A DNA stretch of 64,000 nt, taken from positions 62,001-126,000 of the forward strand of contig NW_005179164.1 in NCBI RefSeq assembly GCF_000350225.1, given 5' to 3'. The notes beneath the pieces were generated by a model. The model ran no database searches. It saw only the letters and a program-made list of their open reading frames with translations, and had not been told where the DNA came from. The translations under genes and the position numbers were made by a program. The stretch's first letter is position 1. The number at the start of each line of letters is the position of its first letter. This DNA comes from Chondrus crispus. Lineage: Eukaryota > Rhodophyta > Florideophyceae > Gigartinales > Gigartinaceae. Below are positions 12,141-21,815 of this stretch, one piece after another.

Positions 12141-13109
12141 ATGATTGCCAAGTCTACCCCCATGCAGCTCTTCGTCTTAGCCCTCCTCCTCGCTGCAACC
12201 ATCTGTAATGGCACAGGCAGACCCACTGGCTTCCCCCCTAGGCGTTTCCTTGAGAAAAAGTTTGCCGACATCGACGGCAAGAAGATGGCATATGTCGAAG
12301 TTGGCACAGGCGACCCGATCGTCTTCCTTCACGGCAATCCAACCTCTTCCTTCCTGTGGCGCAACGTCATGCCGCATCTCGAAGGGCGCGGACGCCTCAT
12401 AGCCCCTGACCTCATCGGCATGGGCGACTCGGACAAGCTCGACAACAGCAACAAGTACAGGTACACCTTCCTCGAACACAGCAACTATCTTTACCGGCTC
12501 TTTGAGATAATTGGCGTGAAGGAGCGGGTGACGTTTGTAATTCATGATTGGGGCACCGCACTAGGCTTCCACTGGGCGTATCTGAATCGTAAAAATCCTA
12601 ATTCCGTGAAGGGGATCGCGTTCTTTGAAGGCGTTGTGTCAACGTTCGAACGGTACGGCGACTTTCCAGAGGAGATCGAATCGTTTTTCAGAGCGTTGCG
12701 AAGCCCGGCCGGTGAGCAGCTGGTTCTCGAAGACAACGCATTTGTGGAAGACCTCATTCCTAGCGCGATTCTGCGCAACTTGACGAAGCCCGAGTTTGAC
12801 GAATATCGTAGGCCGTTCCTGAAAGCGGGAGAGGACAGGAGGCCTATGCTGACATGGCCAAGACAAGTGCCCATTGAGGGGGAGCCTGCGGAAGTCGTAG
12901 CCATTGTGAAGAAATATTCTAAATGGCTGGCGAGATCAGAGTTGCCGAAATTGTTCATTGACGGAAAGCCGGGATTGATATCGCCAAGCATGAGGGCAGT
13001 TGTTAAGAAGTGGAAGAATACGGAAATGGCTGCAGTAAAGGGGATTCACTACTTGCAGGAGGACTCGCCAACGGAGATTGGCAAGGCGATAGCGAAATGG
13101 CTTCCTTAG
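12141..13109 (+). CDS. haloalkane dehalogenase-like alpha/beta-hydrolase, secreted
   Basis: A 322-residue single-exon alpha/beta-hydrolase with every landmark of haloalkane dehalogenase subfamily II. HGNPTSS at 65-71 supplies the oxyanion hole and halide-binding Asn67. HDWGTALGFHWA at 135-146 carries nucleophile Asp136 and halide-binding Trp137. Glu163 in GIAFFEG is the expected catalytic acid, and the catalytic base is His303 in GIHYLQEDSP. The family replaces a carbon-bound halide with hydroxyl through an alkyl-enzyme ester. Residues 1-25 form a signal peptide (MQLFVLALLLAATICNG), so the protein should enter the secretory pathway, unlike bacterial relatives, which are cytosolic. The ATG at 12141 is chosen because it starts the signal peptide and sits 90 bases after a TATA box. 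The frame is also open upstream to 11874. Substrate range is unknown; the gene looks intact. Confidence 0.9.
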   Translation: MIAKSTPMQLFVLALLLAATICNGTGRPTGFPPRRFLEKKFADIDGKKMAYVEVGTGDPIVFLHGNPTSSFLWRNVMPHLEGRGRLIAPDLIGMGDSDKLDNSNKYRYTFLEHSNYLYRLFEIIGVKERVTFVIHDWGTALGFHWAYLNRKNPNSVKGIAFFEGVVSTFERYGDFPEEIESFFRALRSPAGEQLVLEDNAFVEDLIPSAILRNLTKPEFDEYRRPFLKAGEDRRPMLTWPRQVPIEGEPAEVVAIVKKYSKWLARSELPKLFIDGKPGLISPSMRAVVKKWKNTEMAAVKGIHYLQEDSPTEIGKAIAKWLP

Positions 13110-13301
13110 TGTGGTGGCCTGAGATTGCTGGAAGTAATGGGGTGTGGTTTCAAAGGAGCCGTGGAATGGTTGCATTGAGGTGGCGCACATGAAGTTGCGA
13201 GTCGTTGAGATCAGTGTTGGCTGCAGGATAGCACGAAGATAGTCTACGGTTTTCTTGCATGACCAAGTCGCCATTCTCGTTCGTTTAATCGACAAAAGGT
13301 C

Positions 13302-13800
13302 TCAGTCCGTGCAGGGCAGGCCAAGCCTACCCTGGTCCATTGGATATGCCCCACTACGGCCAACTTTGAAGATGATGTTCTTAAGCAGATTGATATTTAG
13401 AGAGAGGTAATTTCGTGTTATTGACTCGCAAAATGGAGAAAGTCGTATTGGACACCACTTCTTAACATACATGCCCTCGGCCACAGCATCTTGCAGAACA
13501 TCGGCATTGCAGTTTTGAACGCACTGAAAGATTAAGAATCTAATGGAGTTCAAATACCCGGTTGTTTTCCTCGAAACGGGCGTTTGGGTTTCAAAGTTAC
13601 CATAGCAAAACGTTTGAAGGTTGCTCGTTAAAGCTTCTTTGCCGGGCATTAAACAATCTGAAAGGATATACAGTTTTCCCTACAATCAATCCTTCGGTAA
13701 CGCAGAATTCATGTGTGGTGGCGTGGGTATCTTTATTCTTCTTATCGAGAAGGCACAAGCCTGGAAAAAGGAAGTGGAAAAGTAACCTCATCTCGGTCAT
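13302..13800 (-). CDS. small Cys-containing protein gene, copy 1 (hypothetical)
   Basis: Two minus-strand open frames form this unit. 13800-13597 starts with an ATG and a hydrophobic leader (MRLLFHFLFPGLCLL), suggesting a secreted or membrane protein. 13649-13302, in another frame, contains the conserved stretch FQCVQNC, then VLQDAVAEGMYVKKWC. A splice or a frameshift is needed to join them. The same two blocks in the same order occur in the diverged copy at 13985-14340, which is why I believe this is or was a gene. Family and function are not recognised. Confidence 0.4.
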
Positions 13801-13984
13801 TTGACCGATATGAAGTCAAAAGTTATCTAGACACTAGCACTTACCCGTGACGGATGATTCCAACATATCTATCAGATATTATGTCAACTCAAGAGACTTT
13901 GCACAACACACGGATGACAAAACAATATTTTGTTGAAAGAGGAGGTGTCAATTTAAATAGCAAATTTGAAAAGTCGCTTTGGAT

Positions 13985-14340
13985 GGCATTTTCTTAAATT
14001 TCTTAACGCAGTTGTACGCGGCAATAAAATCTTACAGAACACCAGGATGGCAGTTTGAATACACAGAAAGATGGTAAAATTTAAGGAAGACTGAGTACGC
14101 AGTTACCTTTTTCGAAGTTGTTACACATGCGGTTTAAAGTTTAAATCGCATGTGTAACAAATTAAACTTTAAAGGGTTTCCAGGCATTTCTAAAAACGTC
14201 TAGAAAGAACACATGAAATTCTCCCTTGTCTCTTTTCTTCCACATGTCAGAAGTCAAACGTACGGTAGCGAGGGCATCTTTCTCCTTGCTGTCGAGAAAG
14301 CGGAAGTCAAGAAAAAATTTGAAAAGTGACCTCATGCAAG
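13985..14340 (-). pseudogene. small Cys-containing protein gene, copy 2, broken
   Basis: A diverged tandem copy of the unit at 13302-13800. It keeps the leader (MRSLFKFFLDFRFLD, ATG at 14335) and the second block (VYSNCHPGVL, then AAYNCVKKF). The Gln codon after VL in copy 1 is replaced by a stop (CAG to TAA, read on the minus strand). A 43-base near-perfect palindrome at 14118-14160 lies between the two blocks. Confidence 0.45.
14118..14160. repeat. near-perfect palindrome, 21-bp arms
   Basis: 14118-14138 and 14140-14160 are reverse complements with 20 of 21 positions matching and a one-base centre. It lies inside a broken gene copy and has no counterpart in copy 1 of that gene. Confidence 0.9.
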
Positions 14341-14407
14341 TATGAGGGACATTGGTGTGATGGACACTACCTCTCGAGAGGTAGGGTACGTACAGTATCA
14401 AGAATGA

Positions 14408-14728
14408 TGTCAGCGGAATATCATAAATTTACAGAAGGTACTGTACTGTCCGGGGACTAACCCCGGGACAGTGGTCCTTTAATAGTGGACCCGATTAGTC
14501 CGTTTGGTGAAAAGTGTCACACGTGGGAATCTCCCGTTGAAGGTCGATGTACCTTCAGGTAGAGGATGTTTTCCCGTGTTTATAAGAGGGCAACAGCACA
14601 ACAAGAAAATAAAGGGGACGACCCACTTTCGCATTTCTGAATAGACCTCTCGCCCCTTTCGCATAGCGTACACCCTACCTACCCCCTTACACCATCTTCC
14701 CATCTCTCTTTCCCCTAAGCATACGACA
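14408..14728 (+). repeat. 5' LTR of element A (321 bp)
   Basis: Matches 22156-22480 along its whole length with scattered differences. Starts TGTCAGC, contains TGTACTGTCCGGGGACTAAC near its left third and TTTATAAGAGGG as a likely TATA region (about 14579-14590), and ends at the CA immediately before the primer-binding site. Confidence 0.9.
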
Positions 14729-14747
14729 TGGTACTCTTGTGGAGGGG
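14729..14747 (+). promoter_or_regulatory. primer-binding site of element A
   Basis: TGGTACTCTTGTGGAGGGG follows the LTR directly and begins with TGG, complementary to a tRNA CCA end. The identical 19 bases occur on the minus strand at 36906-36924 ahead of gag of element E, which supports the assignment. The tRNA isoacceptor is not identified. Confidence 0.8.
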
Positions 14748-15215
14748 TGGCAAAGAAGAAGGCTCCCTGTCACATTTTGACGGGTCGAAGCCGGCCGACG
14801 TCCAAAAGTTCTTCTTCGTCTTCGAGAATGTTGCCACCTCTGGCAAGTCGGACGGAGAAAGGGCATCTGAACTACTTCGCTACCTCGAGGAGGATGCATT
14901 CGACTTCTTCTATCGAGCATTCATCAAGAACAGGGACATCAGTGCAGATGGCTCCGACTACCAGAAGATCAAGAAGGCCTTGGTGGAGCGGTTTGCCCCG
15001 GTTGAATCACCTGAAGATGTGATTTGGGACGTGATAGCCGCTTGCCTTTCTTTCAGGGACCTCAGTGGGTCCCGTCGAAACTCAGACCGTCTCTACGAGA
15101 AGGCGGGGTATAACAACGAAGCAAAGTTCGGATTACTTTGCCACTCCGTTATGGAGCATCTCGATTCGTCCTAATTTGCCATCTATCGGGGTGCGAAGAC
15201 CTACAATTGTAGGTG

Positions 15216-15261
15216 ATGATCGCATCGAATATGGCCTTAAGGCCATATTCGATGCGATCAT
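15216..15261. repeat. perfect 46-bp palindrome in gag of element A
   Basis: Every base from 15216 to 15238 pairs with 15239 to 15261 with no loop. It is preceded at 15201-15212 by a separate 12-bp palindrome, CTACAATTGTAG. It lies in the interrupted part of gag. Confidence 0.95.
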
Positions 15262-16036
15262 GGACTTCTCGTCTGGTCGCTGCGCCTTTCAAGCGCCGGC
15301 GAACTCCTTTAGCAATTCGCGCTACCAGGGGTCAGAGAGCTCGCAAGGTACGTAAGAGCCGAGAGGTCAAGTTGGATCGAAAAAGGTCATGATGCGGTCA
15401 AACGCTCCCTCATCTCCACTCGAGACGAAGGTTGATGCCTTAAGGAATCAGCTGGCCGACCGTTTCCCTCATGATCAAGAAGAACCATTCGAGGGATGAG
15501 GCCACAGCGTTCCGCCCCGTCCACGATCGTACCTGCTCATATTTCAAGCGCCCGGGTCATGGCGCTAATAGATGCGACGTCAATCCGCATAGGGACACGA
15601 AATGCCCTCGTTGCGAAAAATATGGTCATTCGGAAACAAGGTGTTGGGCTAGAATTGGTCCACAGAGGAGAGGTAGCAGCGCCTACTCTCCTAAGAAGAC
15701 CCAAGCCGATGCTGCCGTGTCGAAGACACTAGGGGGCTCCAGAGGTAGACAAGTGAGTGTCGTGACGCACGACGAACTTCCCGCTGCTGAGGAGTTAGTG
15801 GCATCGGTCAAGAGAAACGCTGATGCAGAGCCGGTGGCCAAGGCGCAAAATGATGGTGGCAGTGAGCCAATCCCGTCCCTTCTCAACCCGCGTAAGTACT
15901 GGACCCCGAACCAAATGCGGAAACCTCCTAAGCCTGGCCGTCGAACAAGAAAGAAGAGGACGAGTAAGAAGAATGCCGTCCAAGAGAACTCGGGAAAGTA
16001 CGATGTGGTCTTTCCCTCGCGAATGCTTCCTCTGGT

Positions 16037-16530
16037 TTGACTTTCGGTCAACTGATTCGAGGGGATGGCGACGAGACCAAGAAAGAGATCCATCGTTTGT
16101 TCAACAGTCGCCCAAGACGCCCCGTAGCCGCTTCGATCGGTATTTTGCCGAAACGTCTGAAAGTAGTTTTGGTACAAGTCTACGGAACACAAATGAGGGC
16201 TTTATTAGACTCTGGAGCGATCCCTATTGTTATGAAAGCTTCTGTAGCATCTAAGCTCTCTTTGTCTCCAAAGCCGACCTCGACGAAGATTACGGTCGCC
16301 AATGGGCAAAAGACAACCTGCTTGGGTTCCATCGAGGACGTTCCCGTTTCGTTCAAGGGTACCGTAACCTCACTAAACTTCTTAATTGTTGAAGGATCCC
16401 CGGTTGACATCTTAATCGGGTATCCAACTCTCGAAGAACTTCAAGCCTGCATCGACCTCGGTTACCAGTCTGTTAAAATGATGATTGGAAACAAAACCGT
16501 GAGAACGAGTTTGGAGTGTGACCAAGTAAG
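16037..16530 (+). pseudogene. aspartic protease of element A
   Basis: RALLDSGAIPIVM around 16195-16235 carries the catalytic DSG of a retropepsin, and VDILIGYPTLEEL some 70 residues later matches the conserved C-terminal strand of the fold. The same open frame continues into an acidic linker ahead of RT (to 17074). The domain itself appears intact, but it is in a different frame from gag and from RT. Confidence 0.8.
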
Positions 16531-16869
16531 CTCTATCGTGGCAGGTTCGGAGACGGATAGTGAAGACTTCACTTCTGATGTCGAGTCGCTCGTCGCAGAA
16601 AGTTCGTCGGAAGAAGAGACCTATGTGGTCGCCATTCTTAGCGATAACCCTTTCGAGCAAGACGCGACTGTGGACGGAGCGATGAAAGAAGAGGAAGAAA
16701 TGGAGTCACCCGATTCCAATGCCATCAACAAGACAGTGAGAATTCTTCGGGAGAGACATGCTCATCTCGACAGTGAAGCTCAAAGCATCGTCGAGACCGC
16801 ATTGATGGGTAAGAGTATTGTTGCCACATCTCTCGACGACCTTCGGCCTGCTGAAGTCACGATTAAGCA

Positions 16870-17440
16870 CCATTTCGAGTTAGATGATACGAATCCGATC
16901 TACACTCGGCAAGGAGTATGGCTCCGTTGCATAACGAAATTGTGCGGAAAGAGCTCGACAAAATGCTGGAAGCAGGAATCATCACCCCTTCCAGCTCTGC
17001 ATGGTCTTTCCCGGTGGTCATCGTATCCAAAAAAGATGGTAATCCGCGCTTCTGTGTTGATTACCGTAAACTGAACCAGGATGAAGGTAGACCGATACCC
17101 TTTACCGAAAATCGAGGAGATATTTGACGAATTGGAAGGGAGTACTTACTTCACTTCTCTAGATTTGTTCAGCGATTACTGGCAAATTCGAATGGCACAA
17201 CAATGCAAAGAAATGACTACTTTCGTCTGCCGCTACGGCACGTATAAGTTCGAAGTCATGCCCTTTGGATTGATGAATGCGCCTTCGACATTTCACAGAA
17301 TGATGGATACAATCTTTCGCGGAGTGCCGTTTGTGCGTGTATACCTCGATGACGTTGTAGTGTTCTCCAAGAATCTAGAAGAGCATCTTCGGCACCTGCA
17401 GCAAGTATTTCATGTGATTGATGAGGCTGGCCTTTAGCTT
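16870..17440 (+). pseudogene. reverse transcriptase of element A, broken
   Basis: Gypsy-type RT in two frames: KMLEAGIITPSSSAWSFPVV and RFCVDYRKLNQ (about 16950-17080), then YPLPKIEEI, DLFSDYWQI, VMPFGLMNAPSTFHRMM and the catalytic YLDD (about 17341-17352). A frame change separates the two parts near 17080. An in-frame TAG at 17435-17437 cuts the thumb between DEAGL and LKLTKCNFA. Confidence 0.9.
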
Positions 17441-17443
17441 AAG

Positions 17444-18414
17444 TTGACGAAGTGTAACTTCGCTCAAGCGAAGATCAAGTTGCTTGGTTATGTTGTCGAC
17501 AAGAGCTGGATCGCTGTAGACCTGGGCAAGGTCGAAGCAATCTGGAATGCACCGATCCCGACCACTACGACAGAACTTAGGAGTTTTCTCGGGTTAACAA
17601 GCTACTACCGTCGTTTCATTTACAAGTATGCCGATATCGCTGCTGTACTCCATGTGGCTACATCCGGAAATGCCCGATTGAAATGGACCGGAGAGATGCA
17701 AAAGCCTTTGATGAACTATGTATTAAGTTGACTTCCCCGCCCGTCTTAGCTTATCCAGACTTCGACACGCCTTTCATCGTTGAGACAGATGCGTCCTCGG
17801 TCTCCCTCGGAGCTGTGTTGGCTCAAAAGAAGAATGACGCGAAGATACATCCCATCCAGTACGCAAGTCGTACTATGAATATATCTGAGCGCAAGTACTC
17901 TGCTTGTGAGCGTGAGGCGCTTGCAGTCATCTTTGCTTTGAAGACATTTCGTGTATATGTGCTTTCGTCTACACCTTTCAAATTGATTACTGTTCACCAG
18001 GCTCTTAGTTACGCCTTTCGCAAGAAGGACATCCACGGTCGTTTGGGTCGGCGGATAGACTTCTTAGCTGAGTACGACTTCACCGCGGAGTATCGACGTG
18101 GCTCGGCAAATAGTGCAGCTGACTATCTTTCTCGTATTCAGCCCGAAAATGGAGGCGACTCTACTGGCCTAGAAGAGGGAGAACTTGCCTTGGCCATAAC
18201 CACGCCAGTCTACTCTACGGGAGATGTAGAAGAGTCTTGTGGAGATATCCTGTCATATCTGCAAGGCGAAACTCCGGTGGGGTTGGATGACCACAGGAAA
18301 TCTCGCATGAAGACTAATGCGAAGAATATCTTGTGTGAGAGTCTAAGCCTTTCCGCTGTACCATCCGTGGTCTTCATATTGTTGTCCCAATCTCCTATCG
18401 TGAGAAGGTACTGA
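17444..18414 (+). pseudogene. connection and RNase H region of element A
   Basis: 17444-17731 gives the connection segment (LGYVVDK, ELRSFLGLTSYYRRFI). After another frame change, 17683-18414 gives RNase H: FIVETDASSVSLGAVLAQ with the first Asp, CEREALAVIFAL with the Glu, and RGSANSAADYLSR at the end. The catalytic position normally read as TDH is TVH (Asp to Val), so this RNase H should be inactive. Confidence 0.85.
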
Positions 18415-19357
18415 AGGGTTTCCATGACGACATTGGGCACTGGGACTTGAAGACTACACGCCCGATTCTCAAGTACAAGTCCTATTTGCGCTTTCCTATT
18501 TCAAGCTTGTGTGAAGTTTTCTCTATTGACTTTTCGGGCCCCTTCCCTGCCACCTTGTTCGGAAACCGCTTCGTGTTAGTTGCGGTCGAACATCTGACAG
18601 GATGGCCAATTGCGACAGCCACCGCTGATAGTACTGCGCAAGTAGTCCTTGACTTCGTCAAGAGAGAAATTATGTACTCATTCGGCCCTCCGCGGACCAT
18701 CGTCTCTGAAAATGCAACCAGCTTCACAGCCTCGGCCGTTTCTAGCTTCATGGCTCAGCACGGCATCACATGGCGCACAGTTCTCGCCTACGCTCCCATG
18801 TCTAATGGTAGAGCGGAGAGAATGGTTGGAACGCTGAAGGCTGCCGTTCGAAAAACAGTTCTGGAGACTGGAATGGATTGGGAAAAAGCACTCACTCAAG
18901 TTCTATATGGATATCGCCGACGCGCCATGAGAAATGGCGGATCGCCTTTCGAATTAAGGCATGGGGGCCCACCTCGGATGGACCTCGGCGCCGAGATGGG
19001 TGCAAGTGTAGTTGTTCCCTCCTCGGACGTCCATCGCTGTTTGGAACTCCTAGCTGGGTCTGTTTCACGGGCAATCTGCTACGGAGCTTCAGCAGAGAAA
19101 GGATTGTTGTTGCGTCCTCTCACTTCTTCCAAAACGGAGATGAAATGCTCGTCGCTCGAGGGACCGCTTTCGGGGGCACAAAATGGCCTGCATTCGTATC
19201 GAAGTTCTACGGACCATGCAGAATCCTAGAAGTACGTCATCCTTGCTATGTGTTAGGGTCTCGTCATGGCCGAATATCGAGGCAACCTATGCATGCTCAC
19301 CGACTCGTACCCTATCGTGGGAGGAAATACGAACGGCCCACCATGGCGTGTGGATAA
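18415..19357 (+). pseudogene. integrase of element A, broken
   Basis: GFHDDIGHWDLK (about 18415-18450) is the His-His half of the zinc domain; the Cys-Cys half is missing. The core follows with SIDFSGPFPA (first Asp), TIVSENATSF (second catalytic Asp replaced by Glu) and SNGRAERMVGTLK (catalytic Glu). A frame change near 19080 leads to the C-terminal GPY/F-like module (WPAFVSKFYGPCRILEV, then RLVPYRGRKY). There is no chromodomain. Confidence 0.85.
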
Positions 19358-20299
19358 CTCCGTGCTGTAGTAGAATGATTAAGTGCATTACCTCTTAACG
19401 ATAAGCATGACGCATGAACCCCTTTAATGCATTTAGAAACTAGAAACTAGAAGGAAAACCACTGTATACAACACGGAACGCAACTTGGCTACTTTGATTT
19501 GCTGCTTTTAGGATGAATCTTTCGACGTTTGCAGCGATTGTTTGTGGATGCGTGGACAAGACAAACCTCTCGCATCTCGTGAATCTCAAGCAAACTAACT
19601 CCATCATCAAGACAGAGCTGAAGGGCTTCCAGAGAAAACGTGAGCGGATATGGTTCCATGCAGTCCAATATGATTCGCTCGGTCAAAGATACACACACGC
19701 TATACAGCTTGTTTGAGCTTCCTTCAAGAATGACGAAAAAAAATCCTGAACGGATATTCAGAAGTCTGTCCTGAGTCCGTATGGATCCGAAAGGATGCTT
19801 GAGAACCACCTCGTTTTGCTTGAGATGCTTATTGGCGTCGCTCAGATTGTGAATACGCCGAGGAGCCTGTCATGCTGCACGAACGAGTTGGAGTTGTCTC
19901 TGAAGTGCCCCTAATAATGGGAAGCTAACCGAGGGGCACCAAGAAGATGTATAGAGTTGCATATAGCCGCCGGAATGCAAATATTCGTCTTGTCCTGATA
20001 TAGAGTCCCACCCAAACGAGGTAAATGGAACAAGCATGTGGAAGAACTTACCGGTCGTGCCCCAGACACAGACATCAACAGAGAACGCCCTGGATTCTTC
20101 CGAAACCACTCATCGATGACAATATAAGCTGAAATTCGATCTCGGCCATTAACGTAGAAAGTTGAGTTGGGGAGAACGTGTTCAGAAGATTGATCACCAC
20201 CACAGACTTGAAGATTGTAAAAAAGAATAGCATGCTTCGACTTGTCCTAATGGCTGACCGCAATGTACTTGTCGTCCTCAAAACAGATTGACTCGATAT

Positions 20300-21347
20300 T
20301 GTAGTGCAATGCGCCTGTCGGGCAGAGACCGCGGTCCGATGGTCCAGCAAAAACAACAACAGCAACAAAAAGAAGAACTGCCGATGACACAGCGCTACGG
20401 AGTGTCCGACTCTCCCTTCTCCGTTTAAACGAGCTTGCGACTCGTAGTAGCTCAGATCCCTGTTAGGGGGGCACAGAGAAACAGCCCGGCCCGGGACCGG
20501 TGTGGTAGAGACTTGCGAAGAGAACTGCTCAACGAGTGTGGGGTGGGGCGCGTACGTAGATACCCCGGTTCCACTGGGTTGTAAGGCCAATGCTCGTTGA
20601 GCTTCTTCGACACCTTGTAACGCGACAAGGCCTTCGACGGGGGCGTCGCAACGCAGCCCGACGGGATGAAATGAAAGTAGCAGCGCTACGTCAACTGTTC
20701 CGCCCGATGGCTCGAAACACCTACACCGGTTCGGTCGCAACCGAGGCCGATGGCACCAACACTGGCTCGTAACACGACGGAGCCCTTCGAGGGAGACGTC
20801 GTTGGAACGGTCTCCGTCGGAAAATGAGTCACAGTAGCAGCGCTACGTCAACTGTGCCGCCCGATGGCTCGAAACACCTACACCGGTTCGGTCGCAACCG
20901 AGGCCGATGGCACCAACACAAGATAAGGGAAAAATAGGTAGAATTAGAGATAGAAAAGGATAGGGAAATAAAAGAAAGAGAAAAGGGAACCCCGAGCGAT
21001 AGAGGATGCCGTAGGCTTAGGTAAAAGGGAGCGTCTTGGTAGAGACGGACTTCGACCAAGGCGACATTCAACTCCGGCAACTCGGGTTACCTTTACTGAC
21101 TTGGTCGTCAGAGGGCTAAGGTATATATCGCCCCGCCGGAGCCAGTACAGTAGCTCGCGGCGCTAGATCCTAGATCTAATCTAGTGTCAGCAAAATTAAT
21201 GCCAACTAATTAACCAAATAAAATGAAATAATTAAAAATTAAAACTGTGCAATTATTCACACGTGTGTCCCCCAACCCGGACTACTTTTCATATCCAAAT
21301 ATTTTCCTTTCTTTTCACCCCCCTTCTTAGGTGCGTATTGCTCTACA
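20300..21347 (-). mobile_element. solo LTR of the element D family (1048 bp)
   Basis: Flanked by perfect 5-bp target duplications GATAT (20295-20299 and 21348-21352). On the minus strand it begins TGTAGAGCAATACGCACC and ends GCATTGCACTACA, as does the 5' LTR of element D at 54013-55065, which it resembles throughout, including the internal 154-bp duplication. No internal retroelement sequence remains, so it arose by LTR-LTR recombination. Confidence 0.93.
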
Positions 21348-21400
21348 GATATCCCACGAGTCCTCGTCAATACGATCATAGGTGCGGCATCCTTGAGTGA

Positions 21401-21742
21401 CTATGTCAGATCAATGAGGGAAAGTTCATCCATAAGAATTCTGCGGTCTCCTCTCACGCCTAAATGGATCATGATATGTCGTCCGAAGAGCCGCACCATC
21501 TCGGTCAGGTCAAGATCATATCTCCTATGCTGCAACCCAACGCGAACGCGGTACGGGTACGGCTCAGTGCCTTCAGTGCTCTTAGAGAGCTTCTTAACAT
21601 CACGTCTTTTCGATAATTTCCACATCATAGTCTCCCGAGCATCCTGCTCTTCACGACAAAGCCGGGCTGCCTTCGTCGCTATCCGCTTCGGCGGAGCTTT
21701 GCCGCCCGTGCTCCGACGCGCGGTTTGCTTCGTCTTCGCCAT
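21401..21742 (-). CDS. 113-aa ORF with canonical histone H3 tail
   Basis: The first 27 residues match the histone H3 tail at 22 positions: MAKTKQTARRSTGGKAP, then KRIATKAAR. Lys4, Lys14, Lys18 and Lys23 are kept, while Lys9 is replaced by Arg (ARRS instead of ARKS). The rest is not the H3 core. It continues LCREEQDARETMMWKLSKRR and ends DELSLIDLT, with only a weak likeness to the H3 alpha-N region (PYRVRVGLQHRRYDLD against the YRPG...RRY stretch). ATG at 21742, stop at 21401. Alternatives are a processed H3 fragment fused by chance, or the 5' exon of a larger host gene picked up by the retroelement. The resemblance of the tail is too long to be accidental; what it does is unknown. Confidence 0.55.
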   Translation of the reverse strand: MAKTKQTARRSTGGKAPPKRIATKAARLCREEQDARETMMWKLSKRRDVKKLSKSTEGTEPYPYRVRVGLQHRRYDLDLTEMVRLFGRHIMIHLGVRGDRRILMDELSLIDLT

Positions 21743-21764
21743 ACCAGTGAGATCCTATTGCAGC

Positions 21765-21815
21765 GGGCAGACTCGGGGATTGAAACCCCACCTGAGCACC
21801 GCTACACCAGCAAGC
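21765..21815 (-). other. tRNA-like stretch without anticodon arm
   Basis: On the minus strand, TGGTGTAGCGG (21799-21809) fits the tRNA A-box consensus, and GGTTTCAATCC (21777-21787) fits the B-box within a GGGG/CCCC stem. Only about 11 bases separate them, so there is no room for an anticodon arm. It lies just upstream of the H3-tail ORF. It may be a tRNA-derived relic or chance. Confidence 0.3.

Larger units (their letters stand above)
14728..16040 (+). pseudogene. gag of element A, broken
   Basis: The first frame (14728-15174, 148 codons) encodes a retrotransposon gag domain with FDGSKPADVQKFFFVFENV and FYRAFI. Its ATG straddles the LTR and primer-binding-site junction. The second half (15471-16040), in another frame, ends in two zinc knuckles. 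The first is degenerate (C-x3-F where the second Cys should be, in CSYFKRPGHGANRC) and the second is intact (CPRCEKYGHSETRC). A perfect 46-bp palindrome at 15216-15261 interrupts the region between the halves. Confidence 0.8.
19489..21742 (-). pseudogene. antisense gene with histone H3-like N-terminal tail, split by a solo LTR
   Basis: The unit runs antisense to element A, between its integrase and its 3' LTR. It starts at 21742 with an H3-like tail (separate entry). After the solo LTR and one copy of its GATAT duplication are removed, the frame reads through the junction as YDRIDEDSWDIESICFEDD without a stop, so the LTR landed in coding sequence. Downstream, YIVIDEWFRKNPGR and LLMSVSGARP end at a good splice donor (GTAAGT, 20046-20051). 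From about 20109 a further frame, containing a single TGA, continues to 19489 (QNEVVLKHPFGSIRTQDRLL, LDDGVSLLEIHEMREVCLVH) and ends in a basic tail. At least one frame change and two stops are present, so it is now a pseudogene or needs introns. The domain after the tail is not recognised. Confidence 0.55.

Noticed and set aside
20075..20740. 221-codon minus-strand open frame
   Set aside because: Most of it lies in the solo LTR; only the part below 20300 belongs to the interrupted gene, and that in a different frame.
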